Source: Solanum dulcamara | Taxonomy: Eukaryota; Streptophyta; Magnoliopsida; Solanales; Solanaceae | Assembly: GCF_947179165.1 (NCBI RefSeq) | Contig: NC_077243.1 | Location: forward strand, 8,054,001 to 8,118,000 | DNA: 64,000 bases | Reading direction: 5' to 3' | In this document: piece by piece, positions 1 to 13,086 of the stretch | How the letters are laid out: each line of letters opens with the position of its first letter | Position numbering within the stretch: the first letter of the stretch is position 1 | The notes under the pieces: model-generated | Database searches by the model: none | What the model was told of the DNA's origin: nothing | What the model saw: the letters and a program-made list of their open reading frames with translations, nothing else | Translations under genes and position numbers: made by a program

Positions 1-653
1 GAATGTATGTAACTCTATATTACGCTCTTTGTCGTTATTACCTCTCCGTTGCGTGACAATATTATCATTATAATATGTTTTTTTTAAAATGGTAATTTTT
101 TGATGTAAAAAAACAAAACAATGCTTTTAAATTATTAAAAATAAAGTAATTATGTCTTTTATATATTTTTGACATGAAAATTTTGAAGGTAACTACAAGG
201 TCATATATGGTTTTAAATTATTAATTAAAGATATAATAATCATAATTTCAACTCACTTTTTTGGAACATAAATATCTTTATAAATTGTTAAGTAAAATAG
301 ATGTTTCTTAAACAATTAAAAATAGAGTAATTAAACAATCGAATTGCTTTTTAGCACAAAAATTTCTGAATTTTTAGTTAAATGTGAGCAGATACATCTT
401 TTTTTTACTAACAAACTTCATATCAAATATATTGAATTTTAAATTTATTTTATAAAAAATAATAATATTAAATATATCAAATACACTGAATAGTAAATTT
501 TATAAAAAATAACTATTTTAAATATATAACACTATTAGTAAACTAGATCAAAATAATAATTTCAATAACAATACTGTAAACATTAAAATTATATTGAATT
601 TAAATTTGTAAATTAATTTGGACTATAATAAATTCAAGAAAATAATCTAAATG
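1..653. other. AT-rich intergenic DNA
   Basis: Very AT-rich sequence with short poly-A and poly-T runs and no coding-like reading frame. Nothing recognisable was seen. Confidence 0.5.
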
Positions 654-1250
654 ATGTGGCAATTCAAGTCAAATTAAATGAGCCACTAAAAGCACGCTAC
701 GTGTCAAAGTTATGTGGCAATCCAAGTCAAATTAAATGAGCCACTAAAATCACACCAAGTGTTAAAGTTATATGGCAATCTACAACTATAAATAGGGGTC
801 CTCATTATTTTTTTTTGGGGGGAGGTTTTTGAAAGAACAAGAAGCAAGAAGAGAGCTCGTGGATCAAAGGCCACAAATTTTCTATAAAACTACAAAGTTC
901 AAGTAATCAAATTCAAGCTCGAGTTCAAGATCAAGAACGAAGAAAAATATCAAGATGTTCAAGATCAAGTTACTTGTTCATATTTATTATTCGTCATAAC
1001 CATACAAGTGTTCGTGACGAATAATTCAAATCCAAAATTGACGACAAAGATTCAAGATCAAGTTATTTAAGCCTTTAACTCTAAATCAAATTCAAGTTCA
1101 ACATATTCTATATTATTTGAAGAATCAGAGGATTATCATAGAGATTGTAACACACAATACATTTTGAAATCAAATATTACTCTTTATTACTTTAATTTTT
1201 TGATCTTGATTATTTATTTTTCTCGACTCGAAGATTTATTGTTTACAAAT
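654..1250 (+). repeat. Probable LTR fragment with 58-bp tandem repeats
   Basis: Two near-identical 58-bp units begin at 654 and 712, and a third partial one at 770. A TATA-like CTATAAATAGGGG follows at 784-797. A stretch rich in 'ttcaagatcaag' then leads to a pyrimidine-rich end, with ctcgactcg near 1222 and ttgtttaca ending near 1249. Upstream direct repeats, a TATA box and a CA-ended tail resemble the U3-R-U5 layout of a Solanaceae LTR retrotransposon, probably Ty3/gypsy. No second LTR, primer-binding site or coding region was found, so it would be a solo LTR or fragment. The left boundary is uncertain. Confidence 0.4.
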
Positions 1251-4079
1251 ACAATTACGAAAACTCTTCTCTTTTAAAGTTTCATCCAATTATATCCAAA
1301 CACCCGCTTTTAAAATGAAAGAACGCTTTCAACTCCAGTGAGTAAGAGAGTTTAAAATTGAAACTTTCAACATTTAAGTTTTGAAGTTGTATTTGAATAT
1401 CTGTTTTACTTTATAAAATTTATAAAATTTTGTGAGAAAGAAATGAAATTTCTCAAAAAAAAAATAGTGGAACCCAAATTTTAAAATTTTGAAAATATTT
1501 AAAGATCAAATTTTTAAAATTTATCATATGTTGTGTATTGTGTTTCGATTATCACACTATTTTGTTATTATTATTATTTCTTTTTTATAGACTTTACACT
1601 GATTTTCTTATTAAACTATAATTTCTTCTTCATTTACTAGGGTTTGATGTACTTGAGTCGATGGTCTTTCAAAAATAATTTCTTAAGATACGTGTATACT
1701 TTATCTTCTCAAGAATTTATTTAGTAAAATTTTACTGAAAATATTATTATTGTTATTGTATTTTCAAAATCTAAATTTATGATCAAAAAAATATTTAAAA
1801 AATAAAATTTGAAAATCCGATTTAAAATTTCTAATTAACACCAGCTCAATATGAATTAAATTAAATAAAAAGACAAGGAGAAAAGAGTAGTACTTCCTAC
1901 TATCTTTACTTGTTCATTATACTAAAAATAGATATTATCTAACAATACTTATTTAATTTATAAAATCAAGAGATAATTTTAACTTAATTCTTAATTTACC
2001 CTTATAATTAATTAGTAGTCATTTTTCTATTACATTTTTCAAAACATTGTATTTATTAATCCCTCTGTTCTTATTTACTTGTCAAATATTTCCTAATTTG
2101 ATTTTTATTTTTCGTTGTCAATTTTGACAAATCAAGAAAAGACAATATTTCTTCTTATTATACTCTCAATTTATTAATATTGAGTTAATATTTTTAAAAA
2201 ATATAATGAGTAAATATATTTAAAAATCTATTAATTAATAGTGATAAAATGATAAATTCATTATATCAATTATTATTTTTTCAGTTGAACGTGATAAATT
2301 AAAATTTAATAAGTAAAAAAAAATGAAAAGAATTGTGTAAAGTCGTATTGTTGGCCGAAGAAATAATTAATTGAAGCAGAGAGAAGAGGAGGGAAGGTGA
2401 TCTATTAAAGGAAGTGGGACCGACAGAAGCACTGTTATGGGGTTGGGAGAGTGCCGTATGCTTCTTCCGTATACGGCCCAACTCTCTTCACAGTACAAAC
2501 ACGCCTTTTTAGGATTACATAAATAAACGCCAAACGAAACTCACCCTAAATTAGAGTGTAATTGAGCGAATTAAAATGAGTCTTAAGTAAATAAATGAGT
2601 TAAGATTCGAATCAACTCAACTGAAAATGTTTTTAGTGGGAAAAGAAGGGAATGAAGAACCTCACTAAATTGAATCGAATCCATAAATTTAAGAAATGGT
2701 GAGAATTGTCGATCTCTTTCAATTTGAAAATTCAGAATTTGAATTGATGTCCTTTTATTGATTCCCTCTAAATTGCATTGATTTATCATAAAAATTTTAT
2801 TTCAATTCAAATTTGGTTTATGTGTAATTTAAATTATATATTAGCCTCTTTTTTTATGGACTTAACTAATAAATGAAGAGATTAATATTTTGTTCAAACT
2901 TAAATAAATTGAGCATGTTTTATTTTATTAATCATCTACATAACTCTGACCACCAACTAAATTATCCATAAATTTTGTGAAGTTATTATTATTTCTTTTA
3001 GAATTGTTTAAATTCTCTGGTATTGTTATCTTTTGGCCTCATCTACAAAATTAGGTCATTTAAAGATTAATGCAGGTAAGTATCCACCATAATGATGTGC
3101 ATCTGGTCTTTAATTTTTATTTTTTTTATGAATTTAATTTAAAACGAATAATATTTCATCATATTAAACTTTAAAGTTATTTTAGCTTAACTTATTACTT
3201 TTTATTATTTATTTTTTAAAAAAGAACTTTGAATTCGACTAGAAAGAATTTATAGCATTACTAATAATTTCATTTTGATCATGACAACAAATACTAATTG
3301 AGTACAATAACTTGCGGAATTATTTCAAATTTGTGCATAAGACGTCATAAGTAATTCCAAGCCAAACACAAAAACATACCGCCACACAAAATAATCAATA
3401 TTAGTATATAACTAACCATCTATACATAATTTAATAATATGCCACCGCCACCGGCACTGTAATTAGTAAGTAGACCAATTTTCACTTGAACATTAGTTAG
3501 CATTATCAAAAAGAAAGATTAAAAAATGTTTGATTCTTAATAGCCACTTAAATCTCCATATATATGGATATTGGTGAGTGAATATTTCTTTTTTTCCCCT
3601 TTGAATAATTTGCTTGTGAAACTTATCTACTATAGTAAAAAGGCACTAAGAAAATTAAAGTGATTTAATGCCTAAGACATTCTTGATTAAGATTATTAGC
3701 TTTGTAGAAAGTAGAAGATTAAAGAAGTTGTCAAGCACTGAATGATTGATTTGTTGTGATAGTTTTGGACTTACCTAAGGAATTTGATGTATTACTATTA
3801 ATTAGTCCCTAATGTTATGATCAAATTCGCGATTAATTAGTTTTGTGATTTTATTTTGCACGCTTAATTAATCAGTACACACTGAAACTTGTAAGTATTG
3901 ACTTTTTTTAATGTTGATAATTGGTGAAATTAATTACGTTTAACACAATATTGTGTTTTTTCACTTAATTTAATTACACATGTATAGTTTTGTTAGACTG
4001 TAGTTTTAATGATTTGGCAAATTGAGATCTGATATGGGACCCGATCACATGTTAAAATTGAATTGTTGTGTACAAATGA
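1251..4079. other. Intergenic DNA, no gene seen
   Basis: AT-rich with no supported gene. Around 2059-2100 a stretch starting tccctctgttcttatttac resembles one terminus of a Stowaway-type element like that at 59062, but no matching second end was found. The short frames at 2299-2481 and 2583-2789 have no recognisable domain and look like chance. Confidence 0.45.
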
Positions 4080-4735
4080 AAGTGACAGCCTACAAATAGT
4101 ACAATGTTCTATATTATGTCTCACTTATATTGGCACAAAAGAGATTTTCATGAAATGGAACTCTCACAACAAAACATGCAATAACACTTTCACTCTCAAG
4201 AAATAGAAACGAAGAAATAACAATGGAACTCAATATGGTCCTTGTGTTTTGTTTCTAAGTTTAAATTTCTTTGCTCATCTCTTGTGAACTAGGTCCTAAT
4301 TTATAAAGGATCCTGGTATTTGTTTGAATCTATTTTCTCGCTCATTCAGAGATCCGTAGCTAGAGTTAGCTAGGATGGGGTTTTGTTGAAGTCTATATCA
4401 ACTAGAGTTAGTTAGTGTAGTAGGTAGCAGAGTTGCTACTTTGAGATTAAAGATTCCAGGTGTATTAGTAAGGGGAAAGAGACCAAGAGTTTAATCCTTA
4501 GGATTGCAAGAGGTTGTAATCATTCTTTGCTCCTTGTTTGATCATGGAATCAAGGTGAAATCCTGTGAGACAGGTTCTGATTTTTTCTCCCTTGAGTAAA
4601 GGAGGTTTTCGCATAAAATACTTGTGTCTTTACTTTTCTATTATTTACTATTTTTATTGCAATAAGGGACCAGGTCGAGAGTTAACTGGTAGAAGCGCGC
4701 AGGCCATCAAGTTTTTTCATTAACATGGGCATTTT
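4080..4735 (+). repeat. Possible LTR-derived fragment
   Basis: This block is less AT-rich than its surroundings. It has the look of a copia-type LTR and its downstream edge: repeated ctagagttagctagg / ctagagttagttag motifs, a ttgtgtctttacttttc stretch, then gagttaactggtagaagcgcgcag. There is no terminal duplication or coding region. The call rests on resemblance to common Solanaceae LTR tails and is weak. Confidence 0.28.
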
Positions 4736-4738
4736 AAC

Positions 4739-4741
<3 letters not shown>

Positions 4742-4770
<29 letters not shown>
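4742..4770. repeat. (TA)n microsatellite
   Basis: Uninterrupted TA dinucleotide run of about 29 bp. Confidence 0.95.
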
Positions 4771-4773
<3 letters not shown>

Positions 4774-7700
4774 TTCTAGGTTTATACCACATCCACGTTA
4801 AGATGATCAATAATGATACCTTTGATTTGATTGACCATTTATGTAGTTATCATTATGAATAATTAATAAGTAAATAAATAGCTCTATGTATAGCAATTTA
4901 AATTGTAAATTAAAAAATAGTATTATTGTTTACATATATATAGTTCGACATCATATAAAGTTTTTCATCAATGATCTGTTGTCCAGCGAAGCGGACCAAT
5001 TGTCATATCCGATTTCCTAATTCATGTCCGTATAATTAATTATCTGCCTAATCAATAATTAATCAACTAATAAATCTGTTTTATTAGATGAATCGTACGG
5101 CCAGATCCTCCTAATGGTAATGATTATGACGTAGAGAACTCTCGATATTAAACTAATGGGGCATGGGGATAAGAGTCAATTGTCACTTAACCAAAAGTGG
5201 GCTTAATTAATTAATGGTTTAATATAAAGCAAGTGTTAATTAAAAAACCCCCACACAACACAATTTGCAGAGAAAAAAACAGTTGGGACAAGCCATGTGG
5301 GTAGATGAATACGGTAAAGGTACGGCCTGGTGGTTTTGTCTGGTTATGCAACAGCCACAGGGCCTAAGAATATTTATTTGTCCTTTCTAATGAAGATTTT
5401 GGCAAATCTTGATTTATTAGGATTATATCTCGTAATTAAGTGATTTAATTACATAGGTATTATACATTTGAGTGGAATCAGAAATGAAATATTGATGGTT
5501 GGGACTAGAATAGAATAGGGTAGTCTTTTGAGGTAGGGTGGTGGGATATAGACGAATTCATAATTTAAAATTTATGAATTTAAATTTATCAGTATATTTT
5601 TAGAATTATGAATTCATATATAAATATTTTTTGTATTTTAATTAATGTTATACGTAAATTTATGTTTCATATCGAAAATACTGAGTTGAGTTGGATGAAC
5701 CGATGTTTGGAAATCGGCCACGGATGGGGGAGTAATTCACGTAGTTCCAAGTTTTTGAATGTTGCAGCAACATGGCTTGATGATAAAATGTTCACGTGCA
5801 TTAGCCGCCATGTGCTCTCGGTATGGCGTTCCATCTTTTTCTTATTAAATTTTAACGGATCGAGATGAATTTATGACATAAAGTTATATAGTGATTTAAT
5901 TTAGTGAGCGTGATTTTGTTATATAAATGTATTTTAATATTTTACATATATATAAGTGATTTATTTTTATATTGATTGTTAATTAAGAATATACATAGTC
6001 ATAAGGTGTAGAGATAATCGATCTGAGCTTCTTTGGGAGAAAATAGTGTGGCCTTCGCTTGGACGTTAGGCTTGATTTATTATTTTTACCATACCAATGA
6101 TAGCTTCGGAGAAGCAAGGGTGCAAGAAAAGCTAGCATTGGGCTTCATTAAGTCCGGTAATTGGGCTAAATTTTTTTTAAAAAAATTGACCATTGGACTC
6201 GTAGACCGACTCGTGAATCGAGGAGATGGGGGGCACAAAACCTAGTTCAAATGGAATATTATTGAGTGTGCGAATGATATCTTATTATTTTGATCGAAAG
6301 AATTTTAACTGTAAAAATAGTCTCAATTAACGACACGGGGCCTTGGGAAGAAATTTACAAATTTTATTCAAATCGGACAGCATCACACTATAGACTATAC
6401 TGTACTTTGAGCTGATATAGCCCAACAGGCGTGCACATTATCGGACAGTATCACATGCACAGAAACCGTTAGAAATTCAATATTATATAACTTCACTGGA
6501 GTTAATTAAAGACAGCCAAACTACTCTTTGAATAGGTGAAGCAAAACCATGAAAGCCACTCAATTAAAAAAAAAATTAGTTCAATGTATAAAACATCTTG
6601 TGTTTATGCATGATTTGAAAAAAGACTACAAAAGTCTGATATATATATATCGTATTTTATTATAAGCATTAATAATTATTTTCACGATTCAAACTCAAAA
6701 CTTACAGGTCAGGAGATAATTCTATTGCTTTAAGGTTTACCTTCACTCAATAATACTCACAAAACCATGAGAGCCACTCAATAATACTTGCAAAATTACC
6801 AAAAAAGTAGAACCGTCCAAATATGTTTTTGCTTAACTGGAAGTTTGGTTGAATAATGTTTTTCCTAATTCTTGGTCAGTATATATATTTTTTCTTTTTC
6901 TAGCTTTTCAAGTTTTCTTTATTTTTTACCTCAATATTTCAAGTATTAATTAATTTATCCCCAATTGATGTTTCATAGACCTCAAATTTCAGATCTTTGT
7001 TGTGCAAATCCACTAAATTATTCAAAGTTTTCTGTTATTAGCATCTAACGTGTATTATATTCTAAACCACTAAGCTATTCTTGCTTACTAAAATTCAATG
7101 GATAAGGACACATCATAATTAAGGAGATATTCTGAGAAAGTAATTAAGTCGAAATAATTGGCTCAATTAGGTAGACAATAGTGACTTAACATAGGTTTGG
7201 GCTTAACAAGTTGGTTCAATATCAACAACATTTGGCAAATTAGTAAGCTAAAAAGATGATTAATTAATTATATTACCACTATTTACTTGGTTGTTAGGTA
7301 CTAGAATAATTAATGTTGTTGTCAAGTATAGCTCAAATAAATGAAGTAACATGGGTGACGATGGACATCACATGTGTGTTTGTTGTATATATGTTCTTAC
7401 AAATATCAGTTCCTTAATTATGTTGTATTCCTTTTCAGGTTATTCTTAATTTCTTCTTATAAACCTCATCCCTCAACATTGAGATTAAATTAGATTTTAT
7501 AAGAGTTGAAAGAGTTAGTTAGGATATTTAGTTTATCTCATCTCAATCAACTTATTAATTTTTGGATGGAATTGAGCAATATCACTCAGTAATTATTGAT
7601 TCAATTCATTTTGACACGTCTAAATTTAAATCTACGAAAAATACACAAATAATACATTTGTAATTTATCACACCATGTATCATAAATCTAATTGTTCATG

Positions 7701-8313
7701 CATTAGTGTGATCTGTAATAAATTCAGACTATAGACAAATATAAGAATATCACTGTTACCCGTTAAGTGTAAATGTAAAATTGGTAATCTGTGAGTGATA
7801 AACTGATAATTATGCCCTTTTTTCTCAATAATGAAATGATTTGTGTATGACTTTAGAGTTAATACGTAAATAAATTGCAATTTAATAACTTGTAAGTATG
7901 TACGTATGCGTAGTACCCACTAAAGCCAACTACTAGAAGAATGAATCCTAAATTTTGGTTATTTAGGGTGTGTTCGCTAGAGAGGAAAATATTTTTCGAC
8001 TTTAATTTTTCATATTTAGTCGGTCAAAATTTTTGATTTTTTTTTTCTTTCAAGGAAGACAAGTAGCTTAAAAAATTAGAAAAATTAACTTACCTAGTGA
8101 AAGTAAGAAAAATAAGTCTGCAGCATTCCACATTGATTTTGTCCTCCCCATCTTCCAAACACACTTCATCTTCACCCCTACCCCATTTCCATCCCATTTT
8201 TCATATTATTTGCCTAAATTATATATGAATGCATTTACGATAGTAATTTTTTTATTTATAAACCGGAACATACCCTTAATCCTCCTTGCTTACAATAATG
8301 AAGTACCACCTTA
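4771..8313. other. Intergenic DNA, no gene seen
   Basis: No gene could be supported. Two patches (5690-5870 and 6030-6245) are clearly less AT-rich than their surroundings and hold short open frames of 86 and 70 codons, but neither shows a known domain. A stretch starting gggtgtgttcgctagag near 7969 and another ending ttccaaacacact near 8165 could be the ends of a decayed hAT-type miniature element; this is weak. Confidence 0.45.
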
Positions 8314-8453
8314 ATTTTAGTATAAAGTATAGAAATCTCATACATTTGAGGACTAATTATATCCTAGTCCAGAAGTTTCCTCAATAACAAAAAATTCAGA
8401 TTTTTCATTTTAGTATAAAATATAGAAATCTCATACATTTGAGGACTAATTAC
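8314..8453. repeat. 93-bp tandem duplication split by the copia insertion
   Basis: A unit starting at 8314 (attttagtataaagtatag) is repeated from 8407 at a period of 93 bp. The second copy is interrupted at 8453/8454 by the copia element and resumes after its far end, at 13533-13581. The insertion is therefore younger than the duplication. The two copies differ at several bases. Confidence 0.85.
8449..8453. repeat. Left target-site duplication of copia element 1
   Basis: ATTAC directly precedes the TG start of the left LTR and is repeated at 13528-13532 directly after the CA end of the right LTR. Five bases is the normal Ty1/copia length. Confidence 0.95.
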
Positions 8454-8895
8454 TGTTAGGAGGAGGAAGCACCATAACAAAAGTTTGATATGATGAAAAT
8501 AATGAAAATAAATTGGACACGAGAATTTTACATGGAAACCCCTCTAACTGATAGAAGGGAAAAATCACGGGGTAGAAGGATCTCACTATAAAATATGGAG
8601 TACACTGTTCTCAAATACAAGGAGAAAACAACAATTAACACTTCTCTCTTGTAAAAGGAACAACTACTAAAGAGGACACTCAAGACTAAAATATTTATCT
8701 TGGTGTATAACTCTCTTTGTATTCTTACTCTCTCTTTCTGGGATGGGATAAATGAGGGCAAGAGGTCTTCTATTTATAGGAAACTAGAAACGCGTAAAAT
8801 CCGCGTATTGAACCTCCCTTTTTGACTACGCGTTCAAAACGCGTTTTGTTCCTTTTTTGACTAACGCGTTCAAAACGCGTTTTGACTATCTTGCA
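8454..8895 (-). repeat. 3' LTR of copia element 1
   Basis: Starts TGTTAGGAGG and ends TATCTTGCA on the plus strand. On the element's strand a TATAAATA box lies at 8771-8778. A CpG-dense part near 8790-8880 carries five ACGCGT sites, two pairs of which form a direct repeat. It aligns over its whole length to 13087-13527. Confidence 0.96.
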
Positions 8896-8906
8896 TTCTC
8901 CCACTT
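8896..8906 (-). other. Polypurine tract of copia element 1
   Basis: On the minus strand AAGTGGGAGAA lies directly against the 3' LTR. This is the usual site and composition of the plus-strand primer. Confidence 0.85.
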
Positions 8907-8968
8907 GAAGATTTAATTGAGAATCAATTAAGTCTTCACACCATCCTTTCTACCCAATTACTGTAATA

Positions 8969-11900
8969 TTACGTTTCTGCTAGGCCAATAGAAGATCGAC
9001 ACCATATGAACTTGTTACTATTGATCGGCTTTGTAAACATATCTGCTAGGTTGTCATTAGTGTGAATTTTCTGAATATCCACACTGCCTTCTTCCACCTT
9101 CTCATGAACAAAGTGATACTGAACTCATATGTGCTTTGTCCTTGAATGAAATGCTGGATTCTTTGCGAGATGCAATGCGCTCTGACTGTCACAAAACAGA
9201 GCAATCTTCTCTTGTTTGTGCCCGAGATCCTCTAGTAACATCTGCATCCATATTGCTTCTTTGCTAGCTTGTGTAGCTGCTACATATTCTGCTTCCGTCG
9301 TAGATGTTGCCACGATAGATTGCAGTTTTGAAACCCAGCTTACAGCTCCTCCAGCAAGAGTAAACACATAACCTGTGGTGGACTTGCTTTTATCAAGATC
9401 ACCTGCATAATCTGAATCAACATAACCTTTAACAGTAAAGTCTGATCCTCCATAACACATTGTAACATCTGAGGTACCCTTGATGTATCTCAGGATCCTC
9501 TTAACAGTATTCCAATGCTCTCTACCAGGATTAGCCATGTATCGACTAACCACTCCCACTGCTTGTGCAATGTCAGGTCTTGTGCATACCATGACAAACA
9601 TTAAACTTCCCACTGCTGATGCATACGGTACTCGAGACATCTCGATCCTCTCTGCTTCATTGCTAGGACTCATACTTGAGGATAACTTGAAATTAATAGG
9701 AAGTGGGGTAGAAATTGACTTACAGTCTTGCATCTTGAAGCGTCTCAAGATTTTCTTCAAGTAGTTCTTTTGAGAAAGCCAAATCTTCCTATTATTTCTG
9801 TCTCGGTGAATTTGCATCCCTAGAATCTTGTTTGCTGGTCCCAAGACCTTCATTTCAAACTCCCTAGCCAACTGTGCCTTTAAATTTGTGAGACGATCTT
9901 TGTTGGGGCCTGCTACCAACATGTCGTCAACATACAACAGCAAAATAACAAAATCTTCATCACTAAATCTCTTGTAATAAACACAAGGATCTGAACTATG
10001 TCTGTTGTATCCAAGGCTTATAATGAAGGAATCAAATCTCTTATACCAACATCTCGGCGCCTGTTTGAGACCATATAGAGATTTGTTCAACCTGCAAACC
10101 AAGTTCTCTTTTTCCTGTTCTTTAAAACCTTCTGGTTGGAGCATATAAATTTCTTCTTCAAGCTCTCCATGAAGAAATGCAGTTTTGACATCTAACTGCT
10201 CCAAGTACAAGTCAAATGTAGCACACATCGCCAGGACCACTCGAATTGTTGTGAGTCGAACCACCGGAGAAAATATCTCATTGAAGTCTATACCTTCTTT
10301 CTGAGCGAATCCTTTCACCACCAATCTTGCACGATACTTCTCCACTTGATCATTACCATTGCGTTTGATCTTGTAGACCCATTTATTTCCAATGGCCTTC
10401 CTTCCTTGTGGTAATTGAACAAGATCCCATTTTTTATTTTTATGAAGAGCTTCAATTTCTTCTTGCATTGCTGCCACCCACATAGATGATTCTTGGCCTT
10501 TCATAGCTTCTTGAAAGGTTGAAGGCTCTCCATCTTCTGTTAATAGACAGTATGCAATATTACTCTCCATAGAATAATCTGAGTGCCAAGCTGGTTCTCT
10601 TCTCTCCCTAGTTGACCGTCGAACTTCTGGAGTTTCGATCTCAGCTTGCTCTTGTTCTTCGTGCTCTGGTGCTGCTTCAGAAGAAACTGGAACTTCTTCT
10701 ATTTCTTCAACTTCAACTGTAGTAGTCTCTGATTTTTCTTTTGAAGTGCTACCTTCTTTTGCTTGTATCTTGTTTTCAACAAATACAACATCCCTGCTGA
10801 TTACCACCTTGCGGGCTGTGGGATCCCACAAGCGATACCCCTGACTCCATCAGCATACCCTAAGAAAATGCATTTTCTGGATTTTGGATCCAACTTCGAT
10901 TTTTCTTGGGTGTTGTACATAACATAAGCAGGACTTCCGAATATATGTAAGCGAGAATAATCAGCTGGTTTTCCTGTCCACATCTTCATTGGCGTTTTTA
11001 AATCAATTGTGGTTGATGGTGACCGATTGATCACATAACATGCGGTTTTGACTGCTTCTGCCCAGAATGGTTTTTCCAAACCTGCAGTTGCCAACATAGC
11101 TCTTGTCCGTTCCAACAAAGTTCTGTTCATCCGCTTTGCTATTCCATTTTGTTGTGGAGTATATGCCACCGTGAACTGTCATTTAATACCTTCTTGTTTA
11201 CAGAAGTTATTAAATTCATCACCAGTGTATTCTCCTCCATTATCTATCCTCAAACACTTGATCTTTTTCTCAGATTCAAGTTCCATTCGCGCTTTGAATT
11301 CTTTAAAAACTGGAAAAACATCTGCCTTTCTCTTGATTGGATACACCCAACTTCTCCTGGAGAAATTGTCAATAAATGACACAAAATATTTCGCTCCTCC
11401 TAGGGACTCCACCGGTGCTTGCCAGACATCAGAGTGAACCAGATTTAGTATTTCCTTGCTTTTAGCAGAGGAACTGCTAAACTTCAGTCTATTTTGCTTA
11501 CTGGTAACACAATGCTCACAAAAGGGTAGTGAAACCTTTTTGAGCCCTGGAAGAAGTTTTTGCTCAGCAAGAATCTTCAAACCTCGTTCCGACATATGAC
11601 CAAGTTTATGATGCCACATCATCGTTGATTCTTCAAATGAACTTGCTGACGCGGTTGATGCTTCTCCTTCTTGGTGTGTTTCACCTTTAAGCAGATATAG
11701 ATTTGCAGCAAGTTTTTCTGCTTTCATCACTACAAGCGCTCCTTTGGATATTCTCATGACTCCACCATGAGTCTTATACGAACATCCATTATCATCTAGT
11801 TGTCCTAAAGACAATAGATTCTTCTTCAAGTCTTTTACATGTCGTACCTCCTGGATGGTGCGAACCGTGCCATCATACATCTTTATTTTGATGGACCCAA

Positions 11901-12906
11901 CACCAATAACATCCAAAGCATGATCGTTTCCCATGAACAGAGATCTTCCTGAGATAGGATTATATTGATAGAACCATTCTCTCCTGGAAGTCATGTGCCA
12001 TGTTGCTCCTGTGTCCATGATCCAGACATCAGCAAAACGTTTTCTGCCTTCATTATTTGATATTGCCTCACTACATAAAATATCGCCATCATCCGAGGTA
12101 CATGCAACATTCCCTTGAGCATTTGATGGCTCAGGGTGTTCACTCTTCTTCTTGAACCGACAATCTTTCTTGAAGTGCCCTTTCTTGCCACAATTGTAGC
12201 ACTTGATATTCTTCTTACTTCTTGATTGAGATCTACCATGATTGTGACTCCCACTGGGGCCACGTTCAGTTGGTCTTCCTCTCACCATCATCAAAGCTTC
12301 AGCTTGTTGCGAACTTGCTTGTCTGTCTTCCTTATTTTTGCACCGATTTTCTTCTTCCATGACAGCGGCTGCAATTTCATCGAAAACTAGACTGTCAGTA
12401 TTGTTCGTCAGGTTGATGATGAGTTGATCATACGAGTCAGGCAGACTTTGAAGTAGAAGCTCCGCACGTTCAGTCCACTCTATTTTGCAACCCATTGTTG
12501 TAAGTTGCGAAAACAGAGTATTCAAAGTATTGATGTGTTCAGTAACTGACATGGATTCTGCCATTCGAAGAGTATACAATCTTCTTTTTAAGAAGATTTT
12601 ATTATGCAAAGACTTGGCCTCATATAACCCTGTAAGAGTATCCCATATTTCCTTCGCCGTCCGCTTTTCTGCCACACTAGACAACACTTGATCAGCTAGT
12701 GCCAAGTGTAGATCAGCAACTGCGTTGCTGTCTATGTCGTTCCACTTGCTGTCATCAACAAAGTCTGTGGGCCTGCCTTCAATTGCAGCTAAGCAATTGT
12801 CTTTTCTCAGTATTGCTTTTATTTTCATTTTCCACAATGAGAAATGAGTCCCATTGAATTTCTCAACGTCAAACTTTGTTGTACTCGACATTGTTATTTG
12901 CTTCAC
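8969..12906 (-). pseudogene. Broken copia gag-pol polyprotein
   Basis: This would encode the structural and replication proteins of the retrotransposon. From the start at 12906 the order is: Gag; a CCHC zinc knuckle (CYNCGKKGHFKKDC, about 12160-12201); aspartic protease (IMDTGA, about 12000-12025); integrase HHCC (HHKLGH...CEHC, about 11510-11620) and core aspartates (HSDVW, RIDNGGEY); reverse transcriptase (YVDDML, about 9919-9940); and RNase H (TTEAEYVA, about 9280-9310). The frame is broken by an in-frame TGA at 11179-11181 inside the integrase, a probable 1-base loss in a C-run at about 10838-10841, and a second in-frame TGA at 9125-9127. Beyond the last stop the same frame stays open for 52 more codons to TAA at 8969-8971. 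Breaks are few and the rest is well kept, in line with a recent insertion. Confidence 0.95.
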
Positions 12907-13073
12907 ACCCTTCTAGATCGTTTCTGAATATTTTTGTGAACAATCGTGACAAACTGTACCGTCACCGAAATTTACTATTCACGTAAATAGTACTATTCAC
13001 CGAATTTTACTATTTATGAAAAGTTACTATTCACAGATAGTACCTTCGCATTAAATAGACAGAATAACCGAGG

Positions 13074-13085
13074 GCTCTGATACCA
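13074..13085 (-). other. tRNA primer-binding site of copia element 1
   Basis: On the minus strand TGGTATCAGAGC lies one base inside the 5' LTR. It is the standard complement of the 3' end of plant initiator-methionine tRNA and would prime minus-strand DNA synthesis. Confidence 0.95.
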
Positions 13086-13086
13086 C

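Noticed and set aside
8528..8761. Two near-identical 77-codon frames (also at 13161-13394)
   Set aside because: They are the same stretch of the two LTRs of copia element 1; no coding evidence.
9480..9764. Plus-strand open frame of 94 codons
   Set aside because: It is the opposite-strand shadow of the copia reverse-transcriptase and RNase H region.
11048..11437. Plus-strand open frames of 129 and 76 codons
   Set aside because: Antisense shadows of the copia integrase coding region.
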